The translations under genes and the position numbers were made by a program. Under the pieces are notes generated by a model. That model was not told where the DNA came from, searched no databases, and worked only from the letters and a program-made list of their open reading frames with translations. Positions 16,145 through 24,725 of a DNA stretch of 31,295 bases are shown one piece after another (positions within the stretch are counted from its first letter, which is position 1; every line of letters begins with the position of its first letter). Where the stretch lies: the NCBI GenBank assembly GCA_050732575.1, contig JBOHRF010000029.1:1-31295 (forward strand), in the 5' to 3' direction. This DNA is from JBBDWZ01 sp050732575 (GTDB lineage Bacteria; Gemmatimonadota; Gemmatimonadetes; Longimicrobiales; RSA9).

Positions 16145-17160
16145 TGCTGAAGGTGGAGTTGTGCCGGGATTCGTCAGAATGGGATGCCTATGTAACGGCG
16201 CAGCCGCGCGCCACGGCTGCCCACCTCTCCGCCTGGCGTACCATCATCCGGCAAGTATACGGACACGATTGCCCCTACCTGGTGGCACGCTCGTTCGCCG
16301 GCGTTGCGGGCGTTCTGCCACTGGTGGATGTGCGCAGCCTTGCGTTCGGACGATTCCTGGTTTCCATGCCCTATTTGAATTCCGGGGGTCCATTGGGAAG
16401 CGACGATGCGCTTGCGGCGCTGGCGCGCGCGGCGATTTCCCTGGCGCGGGACCGCAACGTCAGCCAGGTCGAGTTCCGCTGCCTGCAAACGTTGGACATT
16501 GACCAGTCGTATGACCTGGACAAGGTGGCCTGCACGCTTGCGCTCCAGGCGACTGCAGAGATGCAATGGAGCGGACTGGGCAGCAAGCTACGTAGTCAGA
16601 TTCGGCGCCCGCAGAAAGAGGGAGTATCAGTTCGCTTCGGCGCAGACCAGATCGAGCCATTCTTTCATGTATTCGCGCGCAATATGCGCGACCTGGGCTC
16701 GCCGAGCCACAAACAGGAGTTCTTTCAGTCAATTCAGCGCGAGCTGGGCGACAAAGCCTGGTTGGGTTGCGCCTACCTGCACGACGAACCCGTGGCGGCA
16801 GGTTGTGCTCTGGCCTGGCGCGACGAAGTCGAGATGACCTGGGCATCCTCATTGCGCGAACACAATTCACTTGCGCCCAACATGCTTCTCTACTGGACGT
16901 TCATCGAGCGCGCCTGCAAACTCGGCTTTCGGCGCTTTAACTTCGGCCGGTGCACACCCGGAAGCGGATCGCACAAGTTCAAGAAGCAATGGGGCACCAG
17001 CGACGAGCCGCTTTACTGGTATCGTTGGCCCGAAGGTGGGGGAGCCACCCCCAGTCAGGACCGCGGCTCCTTTGCCCTTGCCGCCCGCCTCTGGCGACGC
17101 ATGCCCCTCTTGCTAGCAAACGCAATTGGACCGCGGCTGCGCGGCGGTATTCCGTCCTGA
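16144..17160 (+). CDS. FemAB-like, XrtA/PEP-CTERM system-associated protein
   Basis: 338 residues, two GNAT-like halves. The N-terminal half has YLVARSFAGVAGVLPLVDV and MPYLNSGG; the second has RSQIRRPQKEGV, VFARNMRDLGSPSH and the C-terminal FNFGRCTPGSGSHKFKKQWG, which are characteristic of the exosortase-associated FemAB proteins. FemAB proteins transfer aminoacyl groups from tRNA to peptidoglycan precursors; here the acceptor and donor are unknown and may be the exopolysaccharide unit. ATG 16144 overlaps the deacetylase stop (TGATG). This deacetylase-FemAB order is a recurring pair in XrtA loci; deacetylation would expose an amine for acylation, an inference. Confidence 0.9.
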   Translation: MLKVELCRDSSEWDAYVTAQPRATAAHLSAWRTIIRQVYGHDCPYLVARSFAGVAGVLPLVDVRSLAFGRFLVSMPYLNSGGPLGSDDALAALARAAISLARDRNVSQVEFRCLQTLDIDQSYDLDKVACTLALQATAEMQWSGLGSKLRSQIRRPQKEGVSVRFGADQIEPFFHVFARNMRDLGSPSHKQEFFQSIQRELGDKAWLGCAYLHDEPVAAGCALAWRDEVEMTWASSLREHNSLAPNMLLYWTFIERACKLGFRRFNFGRCTPGSGSHKFKKQWGTSDEPLYWYRWPEGGGATPSQDRGSFALAARLWRRMPLLLANAIGPRLRGGIPS

Positions 17161-17567
17161 CCGTCAGAATCCCGCCGAGCGATCACCAGGAAGTGCCCAC
17201 GGCTGCGCTCAAGAGAACCTCAATTCCATTTCGCCTCGCCTCCACGTGTTGCAACGCTGCTACAGCTGCGGGTAACGCAGTGGCGTCAGGCCGTGAGTCG
17301 GTCGGGCCGAAAGCCTCACCTGGATGGGCCCCGAACCCTGAAAAAGGCACGTGCCCCTGATGGAAAACCGGCGCCGCGAAGAAGCGGGGATTGGACCGGG
17401 CAGTGAACAGTGGTGGTTGCGCCTGTCGGTCCTGCACTTGCGAAACGGGACTGGCAAAACGCCAGGTGGCAACGCGGTGGAGAACGCGACAGAGAACACC
17501 GGTCGATCCGGACGAGTCGGTCGGGCCACAACCAATGCGCTGGGAAACGGGTGGTAGGTAACGCGCC
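17161..17567. other. Gene-free stretch with direct repeats
   Basis: 407 bases between the FemAB-like gene and the membrane GT2. Several long minus-strand frames cross it, but they overlap one another and have no family resemblance. It contains a 14-base direct repeat (17295 and 17514), the palindrome GGCACGTGCC at about 17346-17355, and a weak GG-N10-GC pattern near 17428-17441. It probably holds a promoter for the GT2 operon. Confidence 0.45.
17295..17527 (+). repeat. 14-base direct repeat GAGTCGGTCGGGCC
   Basis: The same 14 bases occur at 17295-17308 and at 17514-17527, 219 bases apart, in non-coding DNA. They may be the flanks of a lost insertion, a pair of regulator sites, or chance. Confidence 0.4.
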
Positions 17568-18743
17568 ATGAGGTCTGCACTCTGGTATTGGGCAATCGCC
17601 AGCGGGTTCGTGCTTTACACGTATCTCGGATATCCCCTATTGCTGGCCGCGCTGGCCAAGTTTCGTCGCCGGCGGCCGACGTCCAGCCCGACCAGACAGC
17701 CGTGGCCTCGCATTACGATCATGGTGCCGGCCTACAACGAAGAGCGTGAAATCGCAGCTACGCTGGAAGCGCTGCTGAAGGCGGATTATCCAAGTGATCG
17801 CCGGGAAATAGTGGTCGTGTCGGACGCGTCCACGGATGGCACGGACGAAATCGTACGCGGCTTCGCCAATCGCGGCGTCAAACTCATTCGCATGCCGCAG
17901 CGCATCGGCAAGACGGCCGCGGAGAACGCGGCGGCGGCGCACGTGACGGGCACGATTGTAGTCAATACGGACGCAGCGATTCGTATTGGTGAGGATTCGT
18001 TGAAGCCGTTGATCGCCGCCTTTGCCGACCCGAAAGTCGGACTGGCTTCAGGACGGGATGTAAGCACTTCGCAATCGGACAACGGCCGCAACATTGGCGA
18101 ATCGCGCTATGTGAGTTATGAGATGTTGGTGCGAACTTTGGAGACGGAGGCCGGTGGTATCATTGGCGCGTCTGGCTGTTTATACGCGATTCGGGCAGAG
18201 CTGCATCGGACGCTGCTGCCGGATGGTTTGAGCCGCGACTTTGCCGCAGCTCTCATAGCTCGCCAACACGGCTATCGGGCGATCTCGGTCAAGCAGGCGG
18301 TTTGTTATGTGCCACGCACCTCATCGTTACGCACGGAATACCGGCGCAAGGTGCGTACAATGACGAGGGGCATGGAGACTCTCTATGCCATGCGCGGTCT
18401 GCTGAATCCGATCCGGCATGGTCAGTTCGCGTGGATGTTATTCAGCCATAAAGTCTGCCGCTGGCTGGTCCCGTGGCTGGTCGCTGGCGCCGCCGCGGCT
18501 CTGCTGGTTGTGGCCCTGATACATCCAACTGCTCGCTGGCTGAGCGCGCTCGTTTTGAGTGTGGTTTTCCTGGGGCTATTGGGTGTGGCCGCTTCCGAAG
18601 TACGAAGCCTGCCGCGCGTGCTCAGCGTGCTCGCGTACCTGATGATGGGCAATGCGGCCGCGCTTCACGCATCGGTGAGGGCTCTGCAGGGTAGTCGGAA
18701 TGCAGTGTGGGAACCCACGCGCAGAAGCGCCCGCGCTGCGTGA
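17568..18743 (+). CDS. Membrane GT2 glycosyltransferase (hyaluronan synthase/IcaA-like)
   Basis: 391 residues. An N-terminal hydrophobic segment (about 6-30) precedes a GT-A domain with MVPAYNEER at 52-60, VVSDASTDGTDE and the metal-binding NTDA around D135. After the catalytic domain come RRKVRTMTRG, the position of the QxxRW motif in processive enzymes (here variant), and two or three C-terminal membrane helices (about 285-370). It adds a sugar at the cytoplasmic face of the inner membrane; the Arg/Lys-rich variant motif suggests a non-processive role. TAGGT about 10 bases ahead of ATG 17568 can serve as ribosome-binding site. It begins a run of plus-strand genes. Confidence 0.9.
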   Translation: MRSALWYWAIASGFVLYTYLGYPLLLAALAKFRRRRPTSSPTRQPWPRITIMVPAYNEEREIAATLEALLKADYPSDRREIVVVSDASTDGTDEIVRGFANRGVKLIRMPQRIGKTAAENAAAAHVTGTIVVNTDAAIRIGEDSLKPLIAAFADPKVGLASGRDVSTSQSDNGRNIGESRYVSYEMLVRTLETEAGGIIGASGCLYAIRAELHRTLLPDGLSRDFAAALIARQHGYRAISVKQAVCYVPRTSSLRTEYRRKVRTMTRGMETLYAMRGLLNPIRHGQFAWMLFSHKVCRWLVPWLVAGAAAALLVVALIHPTARWLSALVLSVVFLGLLGVAASEVRSLPRVLSVLAYLMMGNAAALHASVRALQGSRNAVWEPTRRSARAA

Positions 18744-18766
18744 AGGATGACAATCTGGGAGTGCAT

Positions 18767-19030
18767 ATGAATCGAGAACACGTAGTCCATTCGGCTAGTA
18801 AGGCGTTGTTGAGAGCGAGCAACGCACTCGAGGACCTGCAGGGTTATTTGCATCAGATCGCCGGTGGTCTTCCGCCCGGGCTGGTCGATACGTCGCGTAA
18901 AATCGGTACGGCGCGCGACCTCGTGCGGGAAATCGACATGGAGCTGAACGGCTCACTGCACGGACCCGCGCACGATATCGAGAATCAGGGGGGCCGGCGC
19001 GCCAATGCACTAGATGCGGCCGGGATGTGA
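18767..19030 (+). CDS. Small unrecognised helical protein (87 aa)
   Basis: ATG 18767 is preceded by GGGAG, and the gene lies 23 bases after the GT2 stop. The 87-residue product is amphipathic and helical with no membrane segment or signal peptide: HSASKALLRASNALEDLQGY, then DTSRKIGTARDLVREIDMEL. I do not recognise it. Its 3' end overlaps the proposed ATG of the ligase-like gene by 17 bases. Good ribosome-binding site, tight spacing and low cysteine content favour a real gene, perhaps a small partner of the glycosyltransferase or ligase. Confidence 0.55.
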   Translation: MNREHVVHSASKALLRASNALEDLQGYLHQIAGGLPPGLVDTSRKIGTARDLVREIDMELNGSLHGPAHDIENQGGRRANALDAAGM

Positions 19031-20573
19031 TGCATCGTCCGCAGTTTTCGACATGCCCAAAAAAGGGGAGAATTCTTCATTCTTGGCGGCCACGCCGATG
19101 ATCCAGCGGAGTCCTGCACGCACTGCAGCCGCGGCGGGCGGAGCCAGCCTGGGCATACCCATGATGTCTCCCTCCGGAGGCATCGGTCTTTTGTCCGTCT
19201 GCCTGTTCGTGGTCCTGGTAGTAAACATCACCGCGATCCAGATGTACATGGGTCCGGTGCGACTCCTCAGGCCAGGTCTGCTGTTCGTGGTTATTGCGCT
19301 CCTATCATTGGCCGTACAACCGGGTGTTGCGGCCTGGAAGAATTTGCGCCAGTCGTGGGTCTCCAAGGCGATCTTCGTCGTCTTCCTGATCGCCTGTACC
19401 GGCGTGGCTCTCGGGATATCGCCCGGCTGGACCGGGCGCTACATCATGAACGTCTACAGCCGTAATCTGCTCATTTTCTTCCTTTTTATCCTGGCCATTC
19501 GGAACGTGAGAAACCTGGCCTTCCTCATGTGGGCCTTCGTGGTGAGCGCCGGCATCGTCGTGGTCCTTTCCCAAACCGTGCTCACGATGGAGGTCACGCG
19601 CGATGGATTGGCGAGGCTGAATGGTGGGCAGACCCACTACGACGCGAATGATCTGGGCATGATCATGGTGATGGCGCTGCCCCTCGCCATGCTTTTCTTT
19701 TTCACCGCGAAAGGTATCACCAAGATCCTGAGCGGCCTGACTCTGCTGGGCATTCCAGTCACCATAGCTTTGACCGGCTCGCGAGGCGCCTTCCTAGGCC
19801 TGGTCGCGGTGGCCATCCCGATCCTGTTCGCACTCAACCGCATTGCGGTCTTCAAGCGCATTCTCGTCCTTGCGGTTGCCGTAGCCGGGTTGTGGTTCAG
19901 CGCGCCCCCTGGCTACTGGGAGCAGATGGCCACGCTCACGAACGTCAAGGAGGATGAGAACTTCACAGCAGAATACGGGCGCAAGCAGCTCGCGCTTCGT
20001 GGGTTCGGTTACATGATTCGGCATCCTATCGCGGGCGTGGGCGTGGGGAATTTTGGACGTGCCGAGATTACCTTATCGGCTCTGGCCAAGAAACGACTGG
20101 AAGAAAACCTTGGGGTGCCCCTCAACCCGGCCCACAATACGTACGTTCAAGTCGGATCAGAGATGGGGATTTTCGCCTTTATCATCTGGCTCGCCCTCAT
20201 AGGATCAGGAATCGTCGGTCTCTGGCGTTTGCGCCGCCGACTGCCTTCGTCGTGGGATTGGGAGAGTGCCGAGCGACGTTTCCTGCGTCAATGCTGTTTG
20301 TTTCTGCCCATCTCATTTTTGGGCTTCGCCGTGACTTCGGCCTTCCTGTCTCACGCATACACCTTGATTGCCTACATCATTTTTGCCTTTCTGGCAGGGA
20401 TTCATCTTCTGGTTCGTCAGGAACTGAATAACGACCTTCGTAAGCCGGTGGGAACGCAGACCGTCACGCCGCCGCTGACTCGCCCCGGGAGGCGTGCACA
20501 ACTACCGATTCGCGTGCGTAACGTTGCACACCCGGCACAGGGTCAAGTGAGCCGAAGGCTTCGGTACCGCTAG
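19014..20573 (+). CDS. O-antigen ligase/polymerase-like membrane protein (Wzy_C)
   Basis: Up to 519 residues with about 11 hydrophobic segments. TGSRGAFLGL in the middle and, after the large periplasmic loop, NPAHNTYVQVGSEMG are the conserved blocks of the O-antigen ligase family (WaaL, Wzy_C). It would join undecaprenyl-linked units into polymer, or transfer glycan to an acceptor such as a lipid or protein, on the periplasmic side. The first 50 residues are polar and ATG 19014 lacks a ribosome-binding site; ATG 19053 is another possible start. The polar C-terminal tail (about 60 residues) is Arg/Pro-rich. Some XrtA loci carry a shorter O-glycosylation ligase; whether this is that subtype cannot be told. 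Confidence 0.87.
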   Translation: MRPGCDASSAVFDMPKKGENSSFLAATPMIQRSPARTAAAAGGASLGIPMMSPSGGIGLLSVCLFVVLVVNITAIQMYMGPVRLLRPGLLFVVIALLSLAVQPGVAAWKNLRQSWVSKAIFVVFLIACTGVALGISPGWTGRYIMNVYSRNLLIFFLFILAIRNVRNLAFLMWAFVVSAGIVVVLSQTVLTMEVTRDGLARLNGGQTHYDANDLGMIMVMALPLAMLFFFTAKGITKILSGLTLLGIPVTIALTGSRGAFLGLVAVAIPILFALNRIAVFKRILVLAVAVAGLWFSAPPGYWEQMATLTNVKEDENFTAEYGRKQLALRGFGYMIRHPIAGVGVGNFGRAEITLSALAKKRLEENLGVPLNPAHNTYVQVGSEMGIFAFIIWLALIGSGIVGLWRLRRRLPSSWDWESAERRFLRQCCLFLPISFLGFAVTSAFLSHAYTLIAYIIFAFLAGIHLLVRQELNNDLRKPVGTQTVTPPLTRPGRRAQLPIRVRNVAHPAQGQVSRRLRYR

Positions 20574-20587
20574 GCTATATCATCACC

Positions 20588-21898
20588 ATGCCGCGCCCTT
20601 CCACAACGGCCAGCGTGACGTCTGGCGATCGCACCGGTCCAAAGTTCCGTCGTTGGGCCATCAACGCGGTCATATCCGTAGGTATCGCGGCCCTGACCGT
20701 CGTGCTTCTGGACCTGTTGCTCATCGCGCTCGGTCTATTCCCTCCCACCTACCGATATGGGGAGCCGCGGGTCGGCTGGATACCCGCTCTGCCCTCGGGT
20801 AAAATCCGTGAGTGGCCTTGCCTGGAACTGAGCACGCATCAGCAACTTGCGTACGTGCGCAACGAACAGGGTGTGCGGACCAGTTACTCGGCAGCAACGC
20901 TGCGTGAAGACAACGACCTCTTCAAGATCATGGTGGGCGGGGATTCTCACACTGAACTGTGTGCACCGAATGGCGAAACCCACTTCGGCGTTTTGGAGCG
21001 CGAGCTGAACGCGAGTGGCCTGAGAAGCGCCTCACTCGGCTACGGTGCCGGAATGTATTCGCCGTTGCAGGCCTACCTGGCGGTCAAGAACCTGGTTACT
21101 GAATACTCGGCCGATGCACTGGTGCTCAATCTGTACACAGGCAACGATTTCTATGACATGCTGCGGATCGATGATCGTCCGCATTTCGTGACCGACGGTA
21201 ACGGCTACCGAATTGCAGATCCGGTATGGTACGCGTTCGATGCACCGGGCACGAAACGGCGCAGTCGAATTTTGTCTGCGCTGCACTCAATGGCCCAGAA
21301 GACGGGCTTGCGAGATACAGTCCTGCGTATCCGCTACCTGCGCGCGGTTGCCGCTCAAGAGGGCCTGGGCGTAGGTGCGGTCATCGACTACATGAACGAT
21401 TTGCGGAAGGCGGCCTCCGGGAAGGTGGCATACCAGCACGCGTTCTCCGCGCAGATGCTCAATCAGCAGCTGTTCTTTCATCATTTTTCGGGCAGTAAGC
21501 AGGAGAGCATTCGCCGGGTGAAGACACTCCTGGAAATGGCACGGCGTGAGAATCCCGGTGTTCTGCTCATTCTCAGTCCCATCCCCTCATACGAGCTGGC
21601 GCTCAATAAGGCCATCGAGCCGGCACTGGCCGAAGTCCTGCAACAACTGCCCATCACGTACGCGAGCGGCGTGGCGCAAGAGCGCGAACTATATGAGGCG
21701 CTGCGCACGCTAGCGGTGGAAACAGGTTGGGTGTTTGTCGACACGCTGCCCGGCCTGCGTCAGTACCAGGGCAGCGACCCCTTGTTCAACAATGCCGACT
21801 ATCATATCCGACCGAATGCCAGCCAGATCATTGGTCGCGCGCAGGCTGCCGTCATCATGAAATCCCTGCACTCGCGCTCAGGGAAGCCGGTGCAGTGA
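20588..21898 (+). CDS. Membrane-anchored SGNH hydrolase-like protein (first copy)
   Basis: 436 residues. One membrane helix at about 24-50 anchors a periplasmic domain. Block I reads MVGGDSHTE with nucleophile S120, block III reads YTGNDFYD with N186, and the last block NADYHIRPNASQ supplies the catalytic Asp/His. This is the SGNH/GDSL esterase fold, used in surface-polysaccharide loci by O-acetyltransferases of the AlgJ/AlgX type as well as by esterases. Together with the acyltransferase 3 it could complete glycan O-acetylation. It starts 14 bases after the ligase-like gene without a clear ribosome-binding site. Confidence 0.85.
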   Translation: MPRPSTTASVTSGDRTGPKFRRWAINAVISVGIAALTVVLLDLLLIALGLFPPTYRYGEPRVGWIPALPSGKIREWPCLELSTHQQLAYVRNEQGVRTSYSAATLREDNDLFKIMVGGDSHTELCAPNGETHFGVLERELNASGLRSASLGYGAGMYSPLQAYLAVKNLVTEYSADALVLNLYTGNDFYDMLRIDDRPHFVTDGNGYRIADPVWYAFDAPGTKRRSRILSALHSMAQKTGLRDTVLRIRYLRAVAAQEGLGVGAVIDYMNDLRKAASGKVAYQHAFSAQMLNQQLFFHHFSGSKQESIRRVKTLLEMARRENPGVLLILSPIPSYELALNKAIEPALAEVLQQLPITYASGVAQERELYEALRTLAVETGWVFVDTLPGLRQYQGSDPLFNNADYHIRPNASQIIGRAQAAVIMKSLHSRSGKPVQ

Positions 21899-21963
21899 TG
21901 CGCTGTTCAACGCCCGCGCAATCTGAAGAACGGGCCCAAGTTACTCACATGAAAGCGTGAACA

Positions 21964-23145
21964 ATGGCAAAGATCCGGTTGATGCACCTTACGTACGATC
22001 TTAGTGTCAGTGGTCTTGAACGTGTCGTGGTCACCATCTGCAGAACTATCGACCGCGAGCGTTTCGAGCCCTTCGTCCTGACCATGCGCGGTCGTGGTCC
22101 TCTGGCCAACGAGCTGGAGGCGATGGGTGTGACCGTGCTGGACATCGGTCAACTGGAAGATGCGGCGGATTACCTCGCGTTCTGGAGAGTGGCGCGTGAG
22201 CTTCGTAGACACAGGATCGACGTGCTGCATACACACAATTCACTAGCGCTCTTCGATGGCTTCGTGGCGGCCCGTCTGAGTGGCATCCGCTCGCATGTGC
22301 ACACGGACCACGGCAGGAATTTTCCTGACAAACGTCGTTACATGATGGCTGAGCGTTTTACGTCCTACTTTGTGAGTCAGCTGGTTGCCGTGTCCGATCA
22401 CAGCCGAGCCAATCTCATCCATTACGAGAAAATTGCTCCCGGACGCATCCTCACGATTCCTAATGGGGTGATTGCCAATCCGGCCACCTTGACAACTCGA
22501 GCCAGCGACACGCGGACTCAGCTCGGAATCGGAGACGGGCCGGTAGTTGGGTTCATAGCGCGCCTGTATGAACAAAAGGGGGCAATCTATTTGCTGCAGG
22601 CCCTGGTCAAGCTGCGTAACATGATGCCGGGCGTAATCGTGCTGATGGCGGGGAGTGGGATTCTGGAGGCCAGCCTCAAGCAGGCCAGCGTGGACCTGGG
22701 TGTGCAGGACAACGTTCGATTCCTGGGCACGCGCAGCGATGTGCCGGAACTGCTGCAGGTCTTCGACGTATTTGCCATCCCCTCGATTTGGGAAGGTCTC
22801 CCCATGTCACTCCTGGAGGCATTGGGATGGGGTTGTCCAGTGGTCGCGACCGACGTGGGTGGCATGAGCGCAGTTCTGAAGCATCGGCAGAACGGCTCTC
22901 TGGTGCCACCCCGTGACCCGGACGCTCTGGCGAACGAACTTGCTGCCGTGCTCTCCAGCCCGGAACTTCGGCAGCGCTATCGCGAGCACGGGCTGCGCAC
23001 TTTTGCGCAAGACTACAGCGCCGAGATCATGACCCGCCGCTACGAAGACCTGTATTTGGAAGCTCACGGACGCCATGGTAGACGGGCGCGCAGCGCCGCA
23101 ACCCGCGCAACCGACGCCAGACGCGAGATGGTACAACTTGGGTGA
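21964..23145 (+). CDS. GT4 family glycosyltransferase
   Basis: 393 residues with a GT-B fold. The N-terminal half has MHLTYDLSVSGLERVVV (a GG-x-E variant) and VLHTHNSLALFDG; the linker has IPNGV; the C-terminal donor domain has GFIARLYEQKG and IWEGLPMSLLEALGWG, the E-x7-E motif that binds the nucleotide sugar (about 278-291). It adds a sugar in the cytoplasm to the growing lipid-linked unit. It resembles glycosyltransferases seen in exosortase-type loci, but donor and linkage cannot be assigned. It is not anchored. The last about 25 residues are basic and variable. Confidence 0.92.
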   Translation: MAKIRLMHLTYDLSVSGLERVVVTICRTIDRERFEPFVLTMRGRGPLANELEAMGVTVLDIGQLEDAADYLAFWRVARELRRHRIDVLHTHNSLALFDGFVAARLSGIRSHVHTDHGRNFPDKRRYMMAERFTSYFVSQLVAVSDHSRANLIHYEKIAPGRILTIPNGVIANPATLTTRASDTRTQLGIGDGPVVGFIARLYEQKGAIYLLQALVKLRNMMPGVIVLMAGSGILEASLKQASVDLGVQDNVRFLGTRSDVPELLQVFDVFAIPSIWEGLPMSLLEALGWGCPVVATDVGGMSAVLKHRQNGSLVPPRDPDALANELAAVLSSPELRQRYREHGLRTFAQDYSAEIMTRRYEDLYLEAHGRHGRRARSAATRATDARREMVQLG

Positions 23146-23149
23146 CATT

Positions 23150-23230
23150 GGGGTCGGACCCCGGAATCAGTCACACGCGGGCGGTGGGACCGAAGCTGCG
23201 CTTTCCAGCCAGCCGCATCCGGGGTCGGAT
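23150..23230 (+). repeat. REP-like palindrome and a decayed second copy
   Basis: GGGGTCGGACCCC at 23150-23162 is a perfect inverted repeat with a one-base centre. GGGGTCGGATCTC at 23221-23233 is a degraded copy about 70 bases on. The related GGGGTCAGACCCC is a widespread repeat of REP/RAYT type in proteobacterial genomes. No transposase is nearby. The element lies between the GT4 and the second SGNH gene. Confidence 0.45.
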
Positions 23231-23254
23231 CTCAACTATCTTGGGAAGCAAAAA

Positions 23255-24430
23255 ATGACGAAAGTGCGAGCCGCCGTGTTGCTGGTTCTGACCTCCGCGA
23301 TCGCGACCTCGGTGGCTGGCGCGGCCGGTGGTGAAGCCTTGCTCCGCTATCGCGAACGAAACCGATCTACCGTCCCCTCCATCATGGCGCCGCTTTTCTA
23401 CCGGCATGAACGGTTGCGTTCTGCACTCGTACGCGACAGTCGGTATTACCGTTGGGTGACGGTCGATGAGCACGGCTTTCGAGGCCCATCGACAGCGGTG
23501 AAAAAAACCAAGCCTGCTAACACGTTCCGAATCATGGTGGTGGGCGGCTCAACCGTCTTCGATTCCTACGTGAGCCGTGACGACCGCGCCTGGCCGGCTC
23601 GGCTCGAGCACGCACTGCGCTGCGCCAGCAGCGGGCAGACCGTCGAGGTCATCAATGCAGGCGTTCCCGGCTACGTCATGGTGGACAATCTGATCAGGCT
23701 TCAGACGCAATTGTATGAGTTTGCGCCGGACTTGCTGATCCTCTATCAGGCTCACAACGATCTCCTGGCGTCCTTGCATCGAATTCCCGAAATCAATGCC
23801 GCTGCGCGTATGCCCCACAAAGTGGCAGCTATCAGCCCATGGAAAGAATGGCTCGAGCACAACTCAATGTTGTACGCGAAAGTGGCCGCCAAAATGAAGG
23901 GCACGCGGCGACAAACGACCAGCGCAGACACTCGCACCACGCAGCCGGCCCAGATATACCTGGCCAGCATTGACGCTGGCGCTGCCCGCCACGAAAAGGA
24001 TCTGCGTTCGTTCCTGGTGCTTGCTCAGTCCTTCGGCATCAAGGTAGTGGTGCCCGAGATCGTGCACATTGGCAACAACGATCCAACATCGTTGGATGAC
24101 AAATCGCGCAGCACGTGGTTGAATGCGTACGGTATTCCCCCGGAGCACACGCTGGCAGGTTATTATCGATATGAACACGTGACCATGAAAATCACACACG
24201 ACCTGGGCGTCAAATACCTTCCTCTGCGGGACGCCGGGCTGGGCGCACAAGAGTTATACGCGGATGGCGATCCCATTCATTTCAACGATGAGGGCGCGGA
24301 TCGCATGGGCGCCTGGATGGCGCGGAGCCTGATGGGCGCGGGCGTGATCCCGACCGAAGTAACCGGCAGCGCGGCTACTCCGGTGCGGAACGATCGTTGT
24401 CAACCTCCGCAATCCACTGTCGATCCGTAG
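23255..24430 (+). CDS. SGNH hydrolase-like protein (second copy)
   Basis: ATG 23255 is chosen for its GGAAG ribosome-binding site and for the hydrophobic signal/anchor that follows (about residues 5-27); the 60 upstream codons are a chance extension through the REP-like region. The product has 391 residues. VVGGSTVFDSY carries nucleophile S99, YQAHNDLL supplies the Asn-Asp block near 166, and DPIHFNDEGADRMG near 340 gives Asp/His. It is another extracytoplasmic SGNH esterase or O-acyltransferase. It is only distantly similar to the 20588 protein, so the pair is not a recent duplication. Likely acts on the same polysaccharide. Confidence 0.85.
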   Translation: MTKVRAAVLLVLTSAIATSVAGAAGGEALLRYRERNRSTVPSIMAPLFYRHERLRSALVRDSRYYRWVTVDEHGFRGPSTAVKKTKPANTFRIMVVGGSTVFDSYVSRDDRAWPARLEHALRCASSGQTVEVINAGVPGYVMVDNLIRLQTQLYEFAPDLLILYQAHNDLLASLHRIPEINAAARMPHKVAAISPWKEWLEHNSMLYAKVAAKMKGTRRQTTSADTRTTQPAQIYLASIDAGAARHEKDLRSFLVLAQSFGIKVVVPEIVHIGNNDPTSLDDKSRSTWLNAYGIPPEHTLAGYYRYEHVTMKITHDLGVKYLPLRDAGLGAQELYADGDPIHFNDEGADRMGAWMARSLMGAGVIPTEVTGSAATPVRNDRCQPPQSTVDP

Positions 24431-24725
24431 GGCAATTGACCGACACATCGCGGTGAACAGCTTTGGGTTGCAATCCGGCGGTGAGGTCGGAGCTTGGCGA
24501 CGAGGCGCGCACGAGGGGTGTTGGGCGGCTGCAACAGTGTGCCTTCACCGCGACACCGCAAGCGCGTGCTAACGAGCGCGCAACTTCCTACGAATGCCTG
24601 GCAGCGGCTTCGAAATGCCCGTGGATTCTGGCACTGAGCAAGGCGCCCAAGTAGCACGTCTCTTGCGGGTTTTCCGGAACGGAACGGTTCGACCATCCCA
24701 TTGCAATGTTCAGGATCATCCGCAC
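24431..24725. other. Gap with no visible gene
   Basis: 295 bases between the second SGNH gene and the phosphodiesterase-like gene. The frame of the latter stays open into the gap, but the translation upstream of ATG 24726 has no family resemblance. No convincing promoter or terminator was seen. Confidence 0.4.

Noticed and set aside
17183..17595. Three overlapping minus-strand frames in the gap after the FemAB-like gene
   Set aside because: All three minus frames are open at once, which reflects GC-rich composition; none shows a family motif.
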